From: CAZDCD01 sp964503885
GTDB taxonomy: Bacteria; Bacteroidota; Bacteroidia; Bacteroidales; UBA10428
Direction: 5' to 3'
Assembly (NCBI GenBank): GCA_964503885.1
Contig: CAZDCD010000030.1
Coordinates: forward strand, 1-50,577
Length of the DNA: 50,577 bases
The notes below the pieces were generated by a model. That model was not told where the DNA came from. It did no database searches and saw only the letters and a program-made list of their open reading frames with translations. A program made the position numbers and the translations under genes. This document shows positions 1-8,240 of this stretch, in pieces (position 1 is the stretch's first letter; the number at the start of each line of letters is the position of its first letter).

Positions 1-2
1 AT

Positions 3-788
3 TCAACGACGATTGACTTGTGCCTTTCCGTATTCTGGTGGGCGAAGTTTCGTAAAAAAAAAGGTGGAATTAAAGTGCATACATTATATGATGTGGAAAC
101 ACAGATACCAGCATTTTTCCATATCACGGAAGCTTCTGTACACGACTCTACCGCAATGAAAGAAATCCCTTATGAATCAGGGTCATATTACATATTTGAC
201 CGTTCATATAATCACTTTAAAATGTTGTACAAAATTCATCAAATAGGAGCATTTTTCGCTGTCAGAGCAAAGAAGAATCTTCAATACAAGATAATCAAAT
301 GGAAACGAAGATTGTCCAAAAACGTACTTTCAGATGTAACGATTGAATTGACTGGGTTTTATCCTAAGCAATACTATCCAGAACATCTTCGATTGGTCAG
401 ATATTGGGATGAGGAACAAAAGCGTGAGCTTATATTCTTAACCAATACAATGCACATTTCAGCACTTCAAGTTGCCCAACTTTACAAGCACCGCTGGCAA
501 ATCGAGCTATTCTTCAAATGGCTAAAGCAACATCTGAAAATCAAAAAATTCTGGGGAACTATTGAAAATGCTGTTCGGATTCAAATCTATGTTGCCATGT
601 GCACTTACTGCTTGGTGGCAATCGTCCAAAAAGACATGCAACTTTACAGAAGTACATATGAGGTCTTGCAGATTCTGAGTATATCATTAACAGATAAAAC
701 TCATCTTCGAGACCTATTCGATAGAACTAAATTTCAAAATGACAAAGAACGTTTTAGGCTTAATGAGCCAAATTTGTTAAATTTTTAA
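3..788 (+). CDS. IS4-family transposase, 5'-truncated by the window edge
   Basis: Transposase of the IS4 (DDE, Transposase_11) family, which cuts and pastes its own element. The frame is open to the left edge; its first codons (Ser-Thr-Thr-Ile-Asp-Leu) resemble the stretch just after the first catalytic Asp of this family, so the N-terminal part lies outside the window and the TTG at 18 is not a real start. The second Asp is probably in the FDRSY stretch. The C-terminal signature Y-x2-R-x3-E-x6-K is complete in the segment YKHRWQIELFFKWLK and supplies the catalytic Glu. The protein is rich in Lys and the gene is more AT-rich than the neighbouring PUL genes, as expected for a transferred element. 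Nothing in the visible part is broken, so it may be active. Confidence 0.88.
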   Translation, partial: STTIDLCLSVFWWAKFRKKKGGIKVHTLYDVETQIPAFFHITEASVHDSTAMKEIPYESGSYYIFDRSYNHFKMLYKIHQIGAFFAVRAKKNLQYKIIKWKRRLSKNVLSDVTIELTGFYPKQYYPEHLRLVRYWDEEQKRELIFLTNTMHISALQVAQLYKHRWQIELFFKWLKQHLKIKKFWGTIENAVRIQIYVAMCTYCLVAIVQKDMQLYRSTYEVLQILSISLTDKTHLRDLFDRTKFQNDKERFRLNEPNLLNF

Positions 789-792
789 TAAC

Positions 793-811
793 GTCCCAAT
801 TTTAATGGGAC
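793..811 (+). repeat. Hairpin at the IS right end (possible terminator)
   Basis: Arms GTCCCA (793-798) and TGGGAC (806-811) around a 7-nt AT loop, five bases after the transposase stop. It may be a weak terminator or part of the terminal inverted repeat. No long T tract follows, so a role at the IS end is preferred. Confidence 0.4.
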
Positions 812-841
812 ACTAGTGATAATATATGTATCATTTGCCAG

Positions 842-1243
842 TTAATTCCAGTCATTATCATTGCTCACATCTGCAAAAACCCTTAAAAATGCAGGCGTAT
901 AGTATTGAATGTCAGTTAGATCACAACCGTCCCACAGCGGCCCTTTAAACGACCTCGCAGAATAACCATGGGCTAATGCTAACAAGCTGTCACACGTAAC
1001 TACAACACTGTTTTTAATAATTTGAGTAACGTTTTTAGCTGCATTTAAATAGTTTCCACCCCATTGATTATATGCAACAACCAAAGCAAAAGCAACATCA
1101 ATATCACCGTCCGTAGCGCTTCCGGAGTCGTTGATCCCGTCGCAGCTGACATTCCGTGCCATCATATTATTGGCATTGGCTGTCCGCTTTATTTTATAAA
1201 AATTGTAGAATCCGTGTTTACCGAAAATGTAATCCTGTCTCAA
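842..1243 (-). pseudogene. GH8 glycosidase fragment, truncated at both ends
   Basis: This 133-residue stretch matches the middle of a glycoside hydrolase family 8 enzyme (endoglucanase, xylanase or chitosanase type, (alpha/alpha)6 barrel). Visible hallmarks are the motif GSATDGDIDVAFAL, which carries the conserved Asp pair, then a QWGG turn, and near the end the typical YYTPAFLRVFADVS segment. GH8 enzymes normally have 350-400 residues. The N-terminal part with the acid Glu and the C-terminal third are both missing. The fragment lies six bases beyond the stop of the deacetylase gene and ends against the IS element. It has only a TTG as possible start, inside the junction. A usually conserved Trp after NNMMA reads Arg here. 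I take it as a non-functional remnant of what was the last enzyme gene of this PUL. Confidence 0.75.
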
Positions 1244-1249
1244 CAGACA

Positions 1250-2119
1250 TTATTTCCGGGATCCTTTTCTCAGGGAATCAAAACCAACCAGCTTTATTCC
1301 TTTGTCCTTTATTGTTTTAATTACTTCAGGATCTGTAAAAAGCCTGGTCACATCGTTTCGCTTTTCGGCAACGTCAGTATTGCCCGTATGATAAAGCGCC
1401 TGCATCTCAGGATCAAGTGTGCCGGGATGGTCAATAAAGAAATATTTACCGGGAGTAAGGGATTTTAATGCCTTAATAAAGTCATCGTGTTTTTCATCGT
1501 ATGTTTTTCCTTTCCCCTTATAAGGTATCCATTTTACCCCGTAATCGTACCGGTCACCGGCCAGGCCGTATTCCTCCGCTATCTCATCAACCCGTTTGCG
1601 GACCGTTGGATCCATACCGGTGAAGATCATATGGGTGCTGACATGGCTTACATGACCTATGTGTTTCATTGCCATTTCGATTTGAGCACGCACTTCTTTT
1701 TCAACTTCCTTCATGTTCCAGTTTATACTACGCAGGCAGGTACGCGAGGGAAAGTCGGCGTTAGGCCATATCATGGGGTAAAAGTATCCGTCGGAATCGA
1801 CCAGGCTCGGTGCACTGGAAAGGGGTCTCCATTTCATATTTTCCCATTCGCTGGTAAGAACAAGGTGAATGCCCACATCGATGCCTGGGTTTTCGTTGAG
1901 CAGCTTTGCTGCTTCCGGGAACCAGGGACAAGGAACCATCACCTCGGCAGTTCGCAGGATCCCTTCCCGGTAGGATTTAATAAAAGCTGTATTAGCAGCA
2001 TGAGAAGATCCCATATCATCGCCCCTCACCACAAGGTAAATGTTCTTATCTCCGCTAGTCTGAGCGGATGACAGTACCAGGGATAAACAGCTTGCAAGGA
2101 TTGTTATAAGTGTTTTCAT
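1250..2119 (-). CDS. YdjC/ChbG-family carbohydrate deacetylase, secreted
   Basis: Polysaccharide deacetylase of the YdjC (ChbG/HpnK) family, which removes N-acetyl groups from amino-sugar oligosaccharides with a bound metal. The protein starts with a hydrophobic signal peptide (residues 1-19, ending near SAQT). The family motif with the metal-binding Asp pair follows (VVRGDDMGSS, residues about 30-40), then the His of DVGIHLVLTSEW and the distal HVSTH. Length (289 aa) is normal. It is the last intact gene of the sigma/FecR PUL, about 110 bases after the GH5 gene, with a strong palindrome between them. Its export is a difference from cytoplasmic ChbG of enterobacteria and suggests action on periplasmic oligosaccharides. 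Substrate is not known. Confidence 0.85.
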   Translation of the reverse strand: MKTLITILASCLSLVLSSAQTSGDKNIYLVVRGDDMGSSHAANTAFIKSYREGILRTAEVMVPCPWFPEAAKLLNENPGIDVGIHLVLTSEWENMKWRPLSSAPSLVDSDGYFYPMIWPNADFPSRTCLRSINWNMKEVEKEVRAQIEMAMKHIGHVSHVSTHMIFTGMDPTVRKRVDEIAEEYGLAGDRYDYGVKWIPYKGKGKTYDEKHDDFIKALKSLTPGKYFFIDHPGTLDPEMQALYHTGNTDVAEKRNDVTRLFTDPEVIKTIKDKGIKLVGFDSLRKGSRK

Positions 2120-2152
2120 TTTTTTTATAAAATTAAAACAGCCTTGTTTAAA

Positions 2153-2173
2153 GGCCTGCCTGTCAGGCAGGCC
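2153..2173. repeat. Near-perfect palindrome between GH5 and deacetylase genes
   Basis: Two 10-base arms, GGCCTGCCTG and CAGGCAGGCC, around a single T. As RNA it would fold with a 5-nt loop. It is GC-rich in an AT-rich gap (2120-2229). It may be an intercistronic processing or stability element, or a REP-like dispersed palindrome. No T tract follows on either strand, so a simple terminator is unlikely. Confidence 0.6.
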
Positions 2174-2229
2174 TCAGATCAAATATAAATTGAAAAAAAA
2201 TACCCCACTTGAATTCCTGGCTTCGTTTA

Positions 2230-5031
2230 TTATTTTACAAGAATTTTTTTTGTCATATAAGCTTTTTCAGAAACCAGCGATACGATATATGTTCCGGGAT
2301 AAATTGTCCCTGCCGGAACTTCAATCTTTTTCGATACGGCATTTCCCGTACTTATTCTGATATGATACACTTCCCTCCCCGTTACATCACAGATTCGCAA
2401 AGACACTTCTCTTTCGCCGTGTAATCCGCTGATTTCGAGTTGCAGGGTCTGATTTTTCAGCGGATTAGGATATACCATAAGTGATAACTCAGAAGCGACC
2501 ATATTATTATCATACATGGCATTCGGGCTTGAAGTTGACTTATTATTGCTGAATATGGTCGCTTCAACAGCATGCGACTGCAGGTAAGGTATGATGTAGT
2601 TTCCTGCATCAGATATTGTGTAGGGAGGTCCCCAGTTGACCGGGTCGCTGCTGATAAGAATTGTGAAGGGCCGGAAATATGTCTCGGGATTGTTACGCAG
2701 TTCCCAGAACATGAACCCGTAGCCCTGGCTTGTTGCTGCATTAATAAGAGAAATGCCGTTTGTTGTTACTTCGCTGCTCGACGGGCTATGCCATGCGAAT
2801 TCACCGAGAATGAGTGGTACATTATGGTTTTTGAACCACTGGAATTCATCTTCTGCCGACCACGGATCGCCGCCACCGCCCGGAGCATCGTTCCATGTGC
2901 CCACTTCATTATACTTTTCCTGAGTTCTCCAGTATGTATACATGTGTATTGAGAAGAGAACATTGTGCTGCGGGTCGGCGTCGAGTATCTGCTGATAGTG
3001 AGCTTTGATACCGTTCGGACTCTGGCCGCATGCAAAATCTCCGTCAAGAACGATCATATTTTTCACACCATTGTTCCTCAGTCCCTGGATAGCACTTATG
3101 TAAGTATCTCTCCATGATTCGGGCGAAGCAAAATTATGCTCGTTGGCAATGTTGATCAGCATATATTGTTCGTACTCCTGTGCCAGTTGTATCATTTCCG
3201 GGGTATTCCAGTAGTTCACAATATTTGTAAATCCGGGGTCGTCACAGGTTGCATCGTGCATTTCGAGCATCGGCACCACTCCGGCTGCAATTGCTTCTTC
3301 CACAAAGCCACGATGCTGGGCGAAAGTTGTCGGCCAGTCGCAATTACAGTAAGGTGTGACCGTAAATATTCTTGCGATGTTTGCATAATTTGCTTTTGCC
3401 AGGGCACCCTGACCGCCACCAATATTGTAGCCCATAGGAATAAATTCAATGCCGTTGGGGTCATATATTTTTCCGTTCTTCACAAAGAAACCGGTACCTG
3501 TATTGCCTGCAGGGCGTGTTTCACTGATGCCGGATGTAACACTTACATTACATGTAGCGGTATATCCGCCGTCCTGTGTGGTAGCTGTGATCACTGCTGA
3601 CCCTGCTGAAACACCCGTCACCAGGCCATTGGCCGAAACCGTTGCGTGGGCCGGATTGCTGCTGCTCCATGTTACGGTTTTATTGGTAGCATTTGAAGGC
3701 ACTAGAGACGCGGTGAGCTGTACCGTGCCTCCGGTGTTCACCGATGCTGAAACAGGAGCCACAGTTACACCGGTCACCGGTACCGTACCTGATGTTACGG
3801 TGATGGCGCTGGTAGCGGTATACCCGCCGTCCTGTGCGGTAGCTGTGATCACAGCGGCTCCTTCGGAAACACCTGTCACCTGGCCGTTGGCCGAAACCGT
3901 TGCGTGGGCCGGATTGCTGCTGCTCCATGTTACGGTTTGATTGGTAGCATTTGAAGGCACTACAGATGCGGTGAGCTGTACCGTGCCCCCTGTGTTCACA
4001 GAAGCTGAAGCAGGAGCCACAGTTACACCGGTTACCGGTACCGTACCTGTCGTTACGGTGATGGCGCTGGTAGCGGTATACCTGCCGTCCTGGGTAGTTG
4101 CCCTGATCCTGGCAGTCCCTGTTCTGAGCCCCGTTACCAGGCCACTGGCCGAAACTGATGCCCGGAACGGATTTAAGCTGCTCCATGTTACGGTTTGATT
4201 GGTAGCATTTGAGGGCACTACAGACGCGGTGAGCTGTACCGTGCCTCCGGTGTTCACCGATGCTGAAGCAGGGGCCACAGTTACACCGGTCACCGGTACC
4301 GTACCTGATGTTACGGTGATGGCGCTGGTAGCGGTATACCCGCCGTCCTGTGCGGTAGCTGTGATCACTGCTGATCCTGCAGAAACACCCGTTACCAGGC
4401 CGTTGGCCGAAACCGTGGCACGGCCCGGATTGCTGCTGCTCCATGTTACGGTTTGATTGGTAGCATTTGGGGGCACTACGGACGCGGTGAGCTGTACTGT
4501 GCTTCCGGCGTTCACAGAAGCTGAAGCAGGTGCCACTGTCACACCGGTCACAGGTACCAAGGCACCGGCTATCGTATAGGTTGCTACCAGGTTTACCCAG
4601 TCAGAAGAGGGAATATTTGTTTTTGTTAACAGGTTCGTCCACGTCGAGCCATTGTTGGAACCTTCAACGGTCAGACCGGTAATGATTCCCCAGCTTGCCT
4701 TACAGATCCTGACTGCAGTGGGGGCTATTGCCGTACCGAGGTCAATACCGGCAGAACCGGGGAGGTCACTCATTAACATACCCCATTCCGGGTCGCCGTC
4801 ATATACCCCCCAGGCCTCGACAGGAATTGCCTGCTGGCGGGTCTCCCATGTTAATCGTGGTGACGGGTAAGATGTTGATCCTACCATGTAGTCTACATCA
4901 GCTAATTCCGCACCTTCACCGGCAGTGATAGTGGTTCGCAGGTAGCGGTAACTGGTTTGTGCATGGCTGTTAACCGGTAACATTAGCAGAAATGTTAGGG
5001 TCAAACCTACTGAAAAAGTAAATTTTCTCAT
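2230..5031 (-). CDS. GH5-like endo-glycanase with discoidin-like domain, four Big_2 repeats and T9SS tail
   Basis: A 933-residue secreted enzyme. I place the start at the ATG at 5031, because it gives a clean signal peptide (MRKFTFSVGL..., cleaved near residue 25); the longer frame to 5079 adds 16 unlikely residues. Order of parts: a jelly-roll region like an F5/8 (discoidin) domain at about 26-158; four bacterial Ig-like Big_2 domains of exactly 86 residues each (about 159-502); a clan GH-A catalytic domain at about 515-830, with acid/base Glu631 in ANEHN and nucleophile Glu744 in LILGEFAWH; and a C-terminal T9SS sorting domain (about 855-933) with the YPNP motif. The family is GH5-like, perhaps mannanase or related endo-glycanase; the exact activity cannot be read. 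The sorting tail implies export through the outer membrane to the surface or medium, where it would make oligosaccharides for SusC/D. Confidence 0.85.
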   Translation of the reverse strand: MRKFTFSVGLTLTFLLMLPVNSHAQTSYRYLRTTITAGEGAELADVDYMVGSTSYPSPRLTWETRQQAIPVEAWGVYDGDPEWGMLMSDLPGSAGIDLGTAIAPTAVRICKASWGIITGLTVEGSNNGSTWTNLLTKTNIPSSDWVNLVATYTIAGALVPVTGVTVAPASASVNAGSTVQLTASVVPPNATNQTVTWSSSNPGRATVSANGLVTGVSAGSAVITATAQDGGYTATSAITVTSGTVPVTGVTVAPASASVNTGGTVQLTASVVPSNATNQTVTWSSLNPFRASVSASGLVTGLRTGTARIRATTQDGRYTATSAITVTTGTVPVTGVTVAPASASVNTGGTVQLTASVVPSNATNQTVTWSSSNPAHATVSANGQVTGVSEGAAVITATAQDGGYTATSAITVTSGTVPVTGVTVAPVSASVNTGGTVQLTASLVPSNATNKTVTWSSSNPAHATVSANGLVTGVSAGSAVITATTQDGGYTATCNVSVTSGISETRPAGNTGTGFFVKNGKIYDPNGIEFIPMGYNIGGGQGALAKANYANIARIFTVTPYCNCDWPTTFAQHRGFVEEAIAAGVVPMLEMHDATCDDPGFTNIVNYWNTPEMIQLAQEYEQYMLINIANEHNFASPESWRDTYISAIQGLRNNGVKNMIVLDGDFACGQSPNGIKAHYQQILDADPQHNVLFSIHMYTYWRTQEKYNEVGTWNDAPGGGGDPWSAEDEFQWFKNHNVPLILGEFAWHSPSSSEVTTNGISLINAATSQGYGFMFWELRNNPETYFRPFTILISSDPVNWGPPYTISDAGNYIIPYLQSHAVEATIFSNNKSTSSPNAMYDNNMVASELSLMVYPNPLKNQTLQLEISGLHGEREVSLRICDVTGREVYHIRISTGNAVSKKIEVPAGTIYPGTYIVSLVSEKAYMTKKILVK
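3526..4557 (-). repeat. Four tandem 258-bp repeats coding for Big_2 domains
   Basis: Four in-frame units: 4557-4300, 4299-4042, 4041-3784 and 3783-3526. Each encodes 86 residues beginning VPVTGVTVAP. They are very similar in DNA as well as protein; the second unit (SSLNPFRASVS..., RTGTARIRA) differs most. The units leave open frames on the opposite strand, which are by-products of the repeat and not genes. Confidence 0.93.
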
Positions 5032-5061
5032 AATTAATTGATTTTTGTGGTTAGATATACT

Positions 5062-5113
5062 TTTCCCGGAGAACCGCATTTACAAAGGTAAATGCGGTTA
5101 TTTTTCCGGGAAA
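5062..5113 (-). promoter_or_regulatory. Two-part intercistronic stem-loop between GH30 and GH5 genes
   Basis: The inner stem has 12 perfect pairs (5072-5083 with 5088-5099) and a 4-nt loop. Outside it a second stem of 9 pairs (5062-5070 with 5105-5113) closes the structure. It sits in the 170-base gap between the GH30-like gene and the GH5 start. No U tract follows in the direction of transcription. A stem this strong may protect the upstream mRNA from 3' exonucleases or partly terminate transcription, setting the ratio of GH5 to upstream products. Confidence 0.65.
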
Positions 5114-5201
5114 TGGTTGTTGATTTTAAGTGTTACAAAAAAAATATTGAAATTGTGGTTTATACAAACATAATTATTTGTAAATGATAGACTGGTGCAT
5201 A

Positions 5202-6611
5202 TTATTCAAACTTCACACTTGTCACACTCTCAGCAGGAACGATGATATCCGGGTGCTGTGCGTTGGCATTCACATCAGGTTCTTTATCATAATTGTTCTT
5301 CCGTGAATTCATTACAGATGTTACAGTCAATGTTTTGTCTCCCTGTTCCGGTTTGATGACGACCCTTTTCTTATTGTCTGATTTATTAATGATGATGGCA
5401 GAATAGGAACCACCTTTCAGTTTGAAAGTCAGGGTCAGTAAACCGGGATCGTCTGTGTTGTCACGGATAAGGACAGCTCCCGCCGGAATATAGTTGGCAA
5501 AGTGTTTAAGGATGAAATATGTAGGGTACCGTTGGCCGGTTTCACTTACAACCGAACCGTGCCCCAGCAGTGTCCAGTGGTAAACCCTGCTGGCACCGCT
5601 CCATTTGATGGCCCGGTAATAGCTCATTGCAAAATCCCATGCTGTTTCCCAGGTCCCGGGTTTAAGGTAATGCATCACTCCTCCGAAATTACAGCCCTCG
5701 GGCAGGGCGCAGTAACCCATCTCAGTTGCCCAGACCGGTTTGTTGTGTTCGGCCGCGAATGCTTTGATCGTTGTATAATCGGGGGAATCGGAACTCCACC
5801 AGGTATGGTAGGAGATAGCAGCTAGCCGGTTGTTAAGGGGAGCATTGTCTGTAAAATAGCTACCCCATTCGGCGGTATTGACCGGACTGTGAAGGTTCGG
5901 GCCATGGATCTTAACATCGGTAAGACCCTGACGGTCGAGCTGTTCGATTATTTTTCCGGCTGCCTCAGCCACATGTTCTCCGTCCTGGTAGATGGCACCG
6001 GCATCAATATCAGGTTCATTGCCGACTTCCACAGCCGCAATATCAACGCCATTGTTTTTCATAAATTTCACATACGCGGCAACGGTTTCACCCAGTTCAT
6101 CGTAATTGGCCGGGTCGATAGCCGGATTATTAGCTGTAACCAGCCATTCGGGGCCGCCCCAGATACCAAGGTCCACTTCAATATTTTTTTCCGCAAGGAA
6201 CTTCGCAAAGCCAAGGTCGTCGTTATGTATTACACCCTGTGGATCGAACCCCGGAGAATCGAGGTCGAGCACATCGGGATTATCATTATCATTGGTAACC
6301 TCCCAGAGCCCGAACCAGGAAGCTAGGCGTATGTATCTGATATCAAGCTGATTAAAAACAAACTTAACATTATTCCAGTCCCAGTCAAGATCATTGGTAT
6401 ACGGATATGCGTAACTGTTGGCGCCGACACCATCCATGGTCTGATAAGCTGTTGATTCATCAAACGTCACGGTTACCGGCACGATATCTTTAAAAGGATC
6501 GTCTTTCGGAGCTCCTTCCTCAGGTGAATCGGAGCTGCAAGCCGTAAACATTGTGATAAGAAAGAGAAATGCAAAAGTAATCTTACACCGCATTATATTA
6601 TGCTTCGTCAT
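5202..6611 (-). CDS. GH30-like clan GH-A glycosidase, lipoprotein
   Basis: A 469-residue (beta/alpha)8 glycoside hydrolase with a beta-rich C-terminal domain, most like GH30 (beta-glucanases, xylanases, glucosylceramidases). The lipobox FTAC puts lipidated Cys25 at the end of the signal peptide, so it is probably anchored on a membrane, likely the cell surface. The N-terminal segment AYQTMDGVGAN is typical of GH30 (residues about 56-66). Acid/base Glu199 lies in VEVGNEPD and the likely nucleophile Glu297 in VWATEMGYC. An AAAGAAAG stretch just before 6611 supports that start; the ATG at 6593 is an alternative. It follows SusD after a hairpin and is the first enzyme of the operon. GH39 or GH5 subfamilies cannot be fully excluded. 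Confidence 0.78.
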   Translation of the reverse strand: MTKHNIMRCKITFAFLFLITMFTACSSDSPEEGAPKDDPFKDIVPVTVTFDESTAYQTMDGVGANSYAYPYTNDLDWDWNNVKFVFNQLDIRYIRLASWFGLWEVTNDNDNPDVLDLDSPGFDPQGVIHNDDLGFAKFLAEKNIEVDLGIWGGPEWLVTANNPAIDPANYDELGETVAAYVKFMKNNGVDIAAVEVGNEPDIDAGAIYQDGEHVAEAAGKIIEQLDRQGLTDVKIHGPNLHSPVNTAEWGSYFTDNAPLNNRLAAISYHTWWSSDSPDYTTIKAFAAEHNKPVWATEMGYCALPEGCNFGGVMHYLKPGTWETAWDFAMSYYRAIKWSGASRVYHWTLLGHGSVVSETGQRYPTYFILKHFANYIPAGAVLIRDNTDDPGLLTLTFKLKGGSYSAIIINKSDNKKRVVIKPEQGDKTLTVTSVMNSRKNNYDKEPDVNANAQHPDIIVPAESVTSVKFE

Positions 6612-6638
6612 TCTTTCTTTAATTAATTATTAATCAGG

Positions 6639-6676
6639 ATTAAAGAAGGCCAATGGTCACACCGGCCTTCTTTAAT
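6639..6676 (-). promoter_or_regulatory. Intercistronic stem-loop after susD
   Basis: A perfect 13-bp stem (6639-6651 with 6664-6676) with a 12-nt loop, immediately downstream of the susD stop and before the GH30-like gene. The arms are AAGAAGGCC-rich and carry no long U tract. It fits a stabilising or attenuating hairpin that makes the SusC/SusD message more abundant than the enzyme messages. Confidence 0.7.
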
Positions 6677-6689
6677 TCCGGATATTTAA

Positions 6690-8222
6690 TTAATATCCTT
6701 CATTCTGATCGAGATCTTTATTCTGAACGACTTCGTTTTCAGGAAGAGGGAAGTTGACATTGTAGCTCTCGAAGTCCATGTTTGATTTACGTGAACCGAA
6801 ATGCCATGATGTCAGATCGATCTCTCCGCCCAGGTAACGGCGGCGAAGATCGAACCACCGGTTCCCTTCTTCAAAGGCGAGTTCAACCCTTTTTTCATTG
6901 TATATCCACTGGAGGACAGTTGCAGGATCTGTCTCTGAAGTATTAAGGTCTGCGGGGACAGCGGCCTCCGAGCCATTCTCAGTGGAAAATCTGGCGCGCT
7001 GCCGTATCTGATTTATCAACCCTATGGCTTCTGACAGACTGCCACCTGAACGGACAATGGCTTCGGCTTTCAGCAGTAACACTTCAGCGTACCTTAGTAT
7101 CCTGGTGTTGTTTACGTTACAGCCTGTAGGACCGGCCCAGCCCGATACCAGTGCACCGTCGCGGACATACTTCACGATATTGAGGTATGCATCCAGCGTG
7201 GTGTCCATGATGTATGTGTAGCGGGGATCACCGGGCTCGATAGCGTGCTTGAACGATGTTGTCGGTGTATAACACTGTGTCGATGCCATCCAGTTGGGTA
7301 AATAGTTAAAAAACCCGTAATATGCCGATTTATCACCCACAGCCGGAAAGCCACCATCAAGGTCGAGCCATGGATTGGTACCTCCGTCATTGTCACTTGC
7401 CTGAAATTCGAACAACGATTCTTCGTTATTTTCATGATCGACACTGAAGTTATCCCCGTAATTGGAGGTCAGTGACACACCTGAGATTCGGTTAAAATCT
7501 GCAAGCGCCTGAATGAAATCATCATTGTCCTGGTTTACAGTTCCTCTGAACACCAGGCACTTGCCTGCCAGAGCATACGCCGCATTTCTGGTCACCCTGC
7601 CTTTGTTGGCATCGTCCCATGATGGGGGTAACAGCGTTGCTGCGGTTTCGAGGTCGGCGATGGCCGTATCCAGAAGTTGCGTTCCCGTTGAATTGGGAGG
7701 ATAAGCATTCTCGATGTCAGTGATCCTCTCGGTAACCAGCGGGGCAGTACCGAAAACGTTCCAGAGCATATAATTCATCCATGATCTCAGGAAAAGGGCC
7801 TCTCCCCGGTGATAGGCTTTTAATTCGGGCTGTGCGGGGTATGATTCGTCACCTTTTTCCCTGATCTTTTCCAACATAGTATTGGCCCTTCCGATAAGCT
7901 GATAAGCATAGGTATAAAAATCGGTCAGCTTTGGATCACTTCCGTTGAGCGGTGTAAAGCTTTCATATGGCTCATCACCTTCGGTCGTAAGATTATCGTC
8001 AGGCAGCATCCAGATGCCTGTAAGCCAGTTCATACTGTGAAAGCCGTAGAAATAGGTCATTTTTGAATATATGCCTACTACGGCCTCATTCATTTGCGTT
8101 TCATTCTGGAAATACCCGGCTTCGGTATCTCCGATGGGGTCTATATTTATGGTCGACTCGTCACATGAATTCACCAGAAAGGCGAAGAACATGACAGAGC
8201 TTAATAAGATTAATTTTTTCAT
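6690..8222 (-). CDS. SusD/RagB-family glycan-binding lipoprotein (PUL 1)
   Basis: Outer-membrane lipoprotein of the SusD family, which caps the partner SusC barrel and binds glycan at the cell surface. The signal peptide ends at the lipobox with Cys20 (FLVNSC). The family's helical TPR scaffold is visible, with segments such as LKAYHRGEALFLRSWMNYMLWNVFGTAPLV and the C-terminal WIYNEKRVELAFEEGNRWFDLRR that is near-universal in the family. Length (510 aa) is normal. It starts 18 bases after susC, as in nearly all such pairs. The ligand cannot be read from the sequence. Confidence 0.95.
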   Translation of the reverse strand: MKKLILLSSVMFFAFLVNSCDESTINIDPIGDTEAGYFQNETQMNEAVVGIYSKMTYFYGFHSMNWLTGIWMLPDDNLTTEGDEPYESFTPLNGSDPKLTDFYTYAYQLIGRANTMLEKIREKGDESYPAQPELKAYHRGEALFLRSWMNYMLWNVFGTAPLVTERITDIENAYPPNSTGTQLLDTAIADLETAATLLPPSWDDANKGRVTRNAAYALAGKCLVFRGTVNQDNDDFIQALADFNRISGVSLTSNYGDNFSVDHENNEESLFEFQASDNDGGTNPWLDLDGGFPAVGDKSAYYGFFNYLPNWMASTQCYTPTTSFKHAIEPGDPRYTYIMDTTLDAYLNIVKYVRDGALVSGWAGPTGCNVNNTRILRYAEVLLLKAEAIVRSGGSLSEAIGLINQIRQRARFSTENGSEAAVPADLNTSETDPATVLQWIYNEKRVELAFEEGNRWFDLRRRYLGGEIDLTSWHFGSRKSNMDFESYNVNFPLPENEVVQNKDLDQNEGY

Positions 8223-8240
8223 GTTTCTGTAATTTTTAAA

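Larger units (their letters stand above)
1..815 (+). mobile_element. Right part of an IS4-family insertion sequence
   Basis: The window opens inside an insertion sequence. It holds most of a DDE transposase (3-788) and, after the stop codon, a short hairpin (793-811) that is likely part of the terminal region. The exact outer end cannot be fixed without a second copy; about 815-835 is likely, because GH8-related coding sequence on the other strand begins by 845. The element seems to have cut the 3' part of that GH8 gene. Confidence is high for the IS identity and low for the exact boundary. Confidence 0.8.

Noticed and set aside
3680..4444. 254-residue minus-strand frame in another phase of the Big_2 region
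   Set aside because: A periodic translation produced by the tandem repeats; the Big_2 frame is the real one.
3526..4557. Regularly spaced repeats as a possible CRISPR array
   Set aside because: The period is 258 bases with similar sequence throughout, in frame with Big_2 domains; there are no unique spacers and no cas genes.
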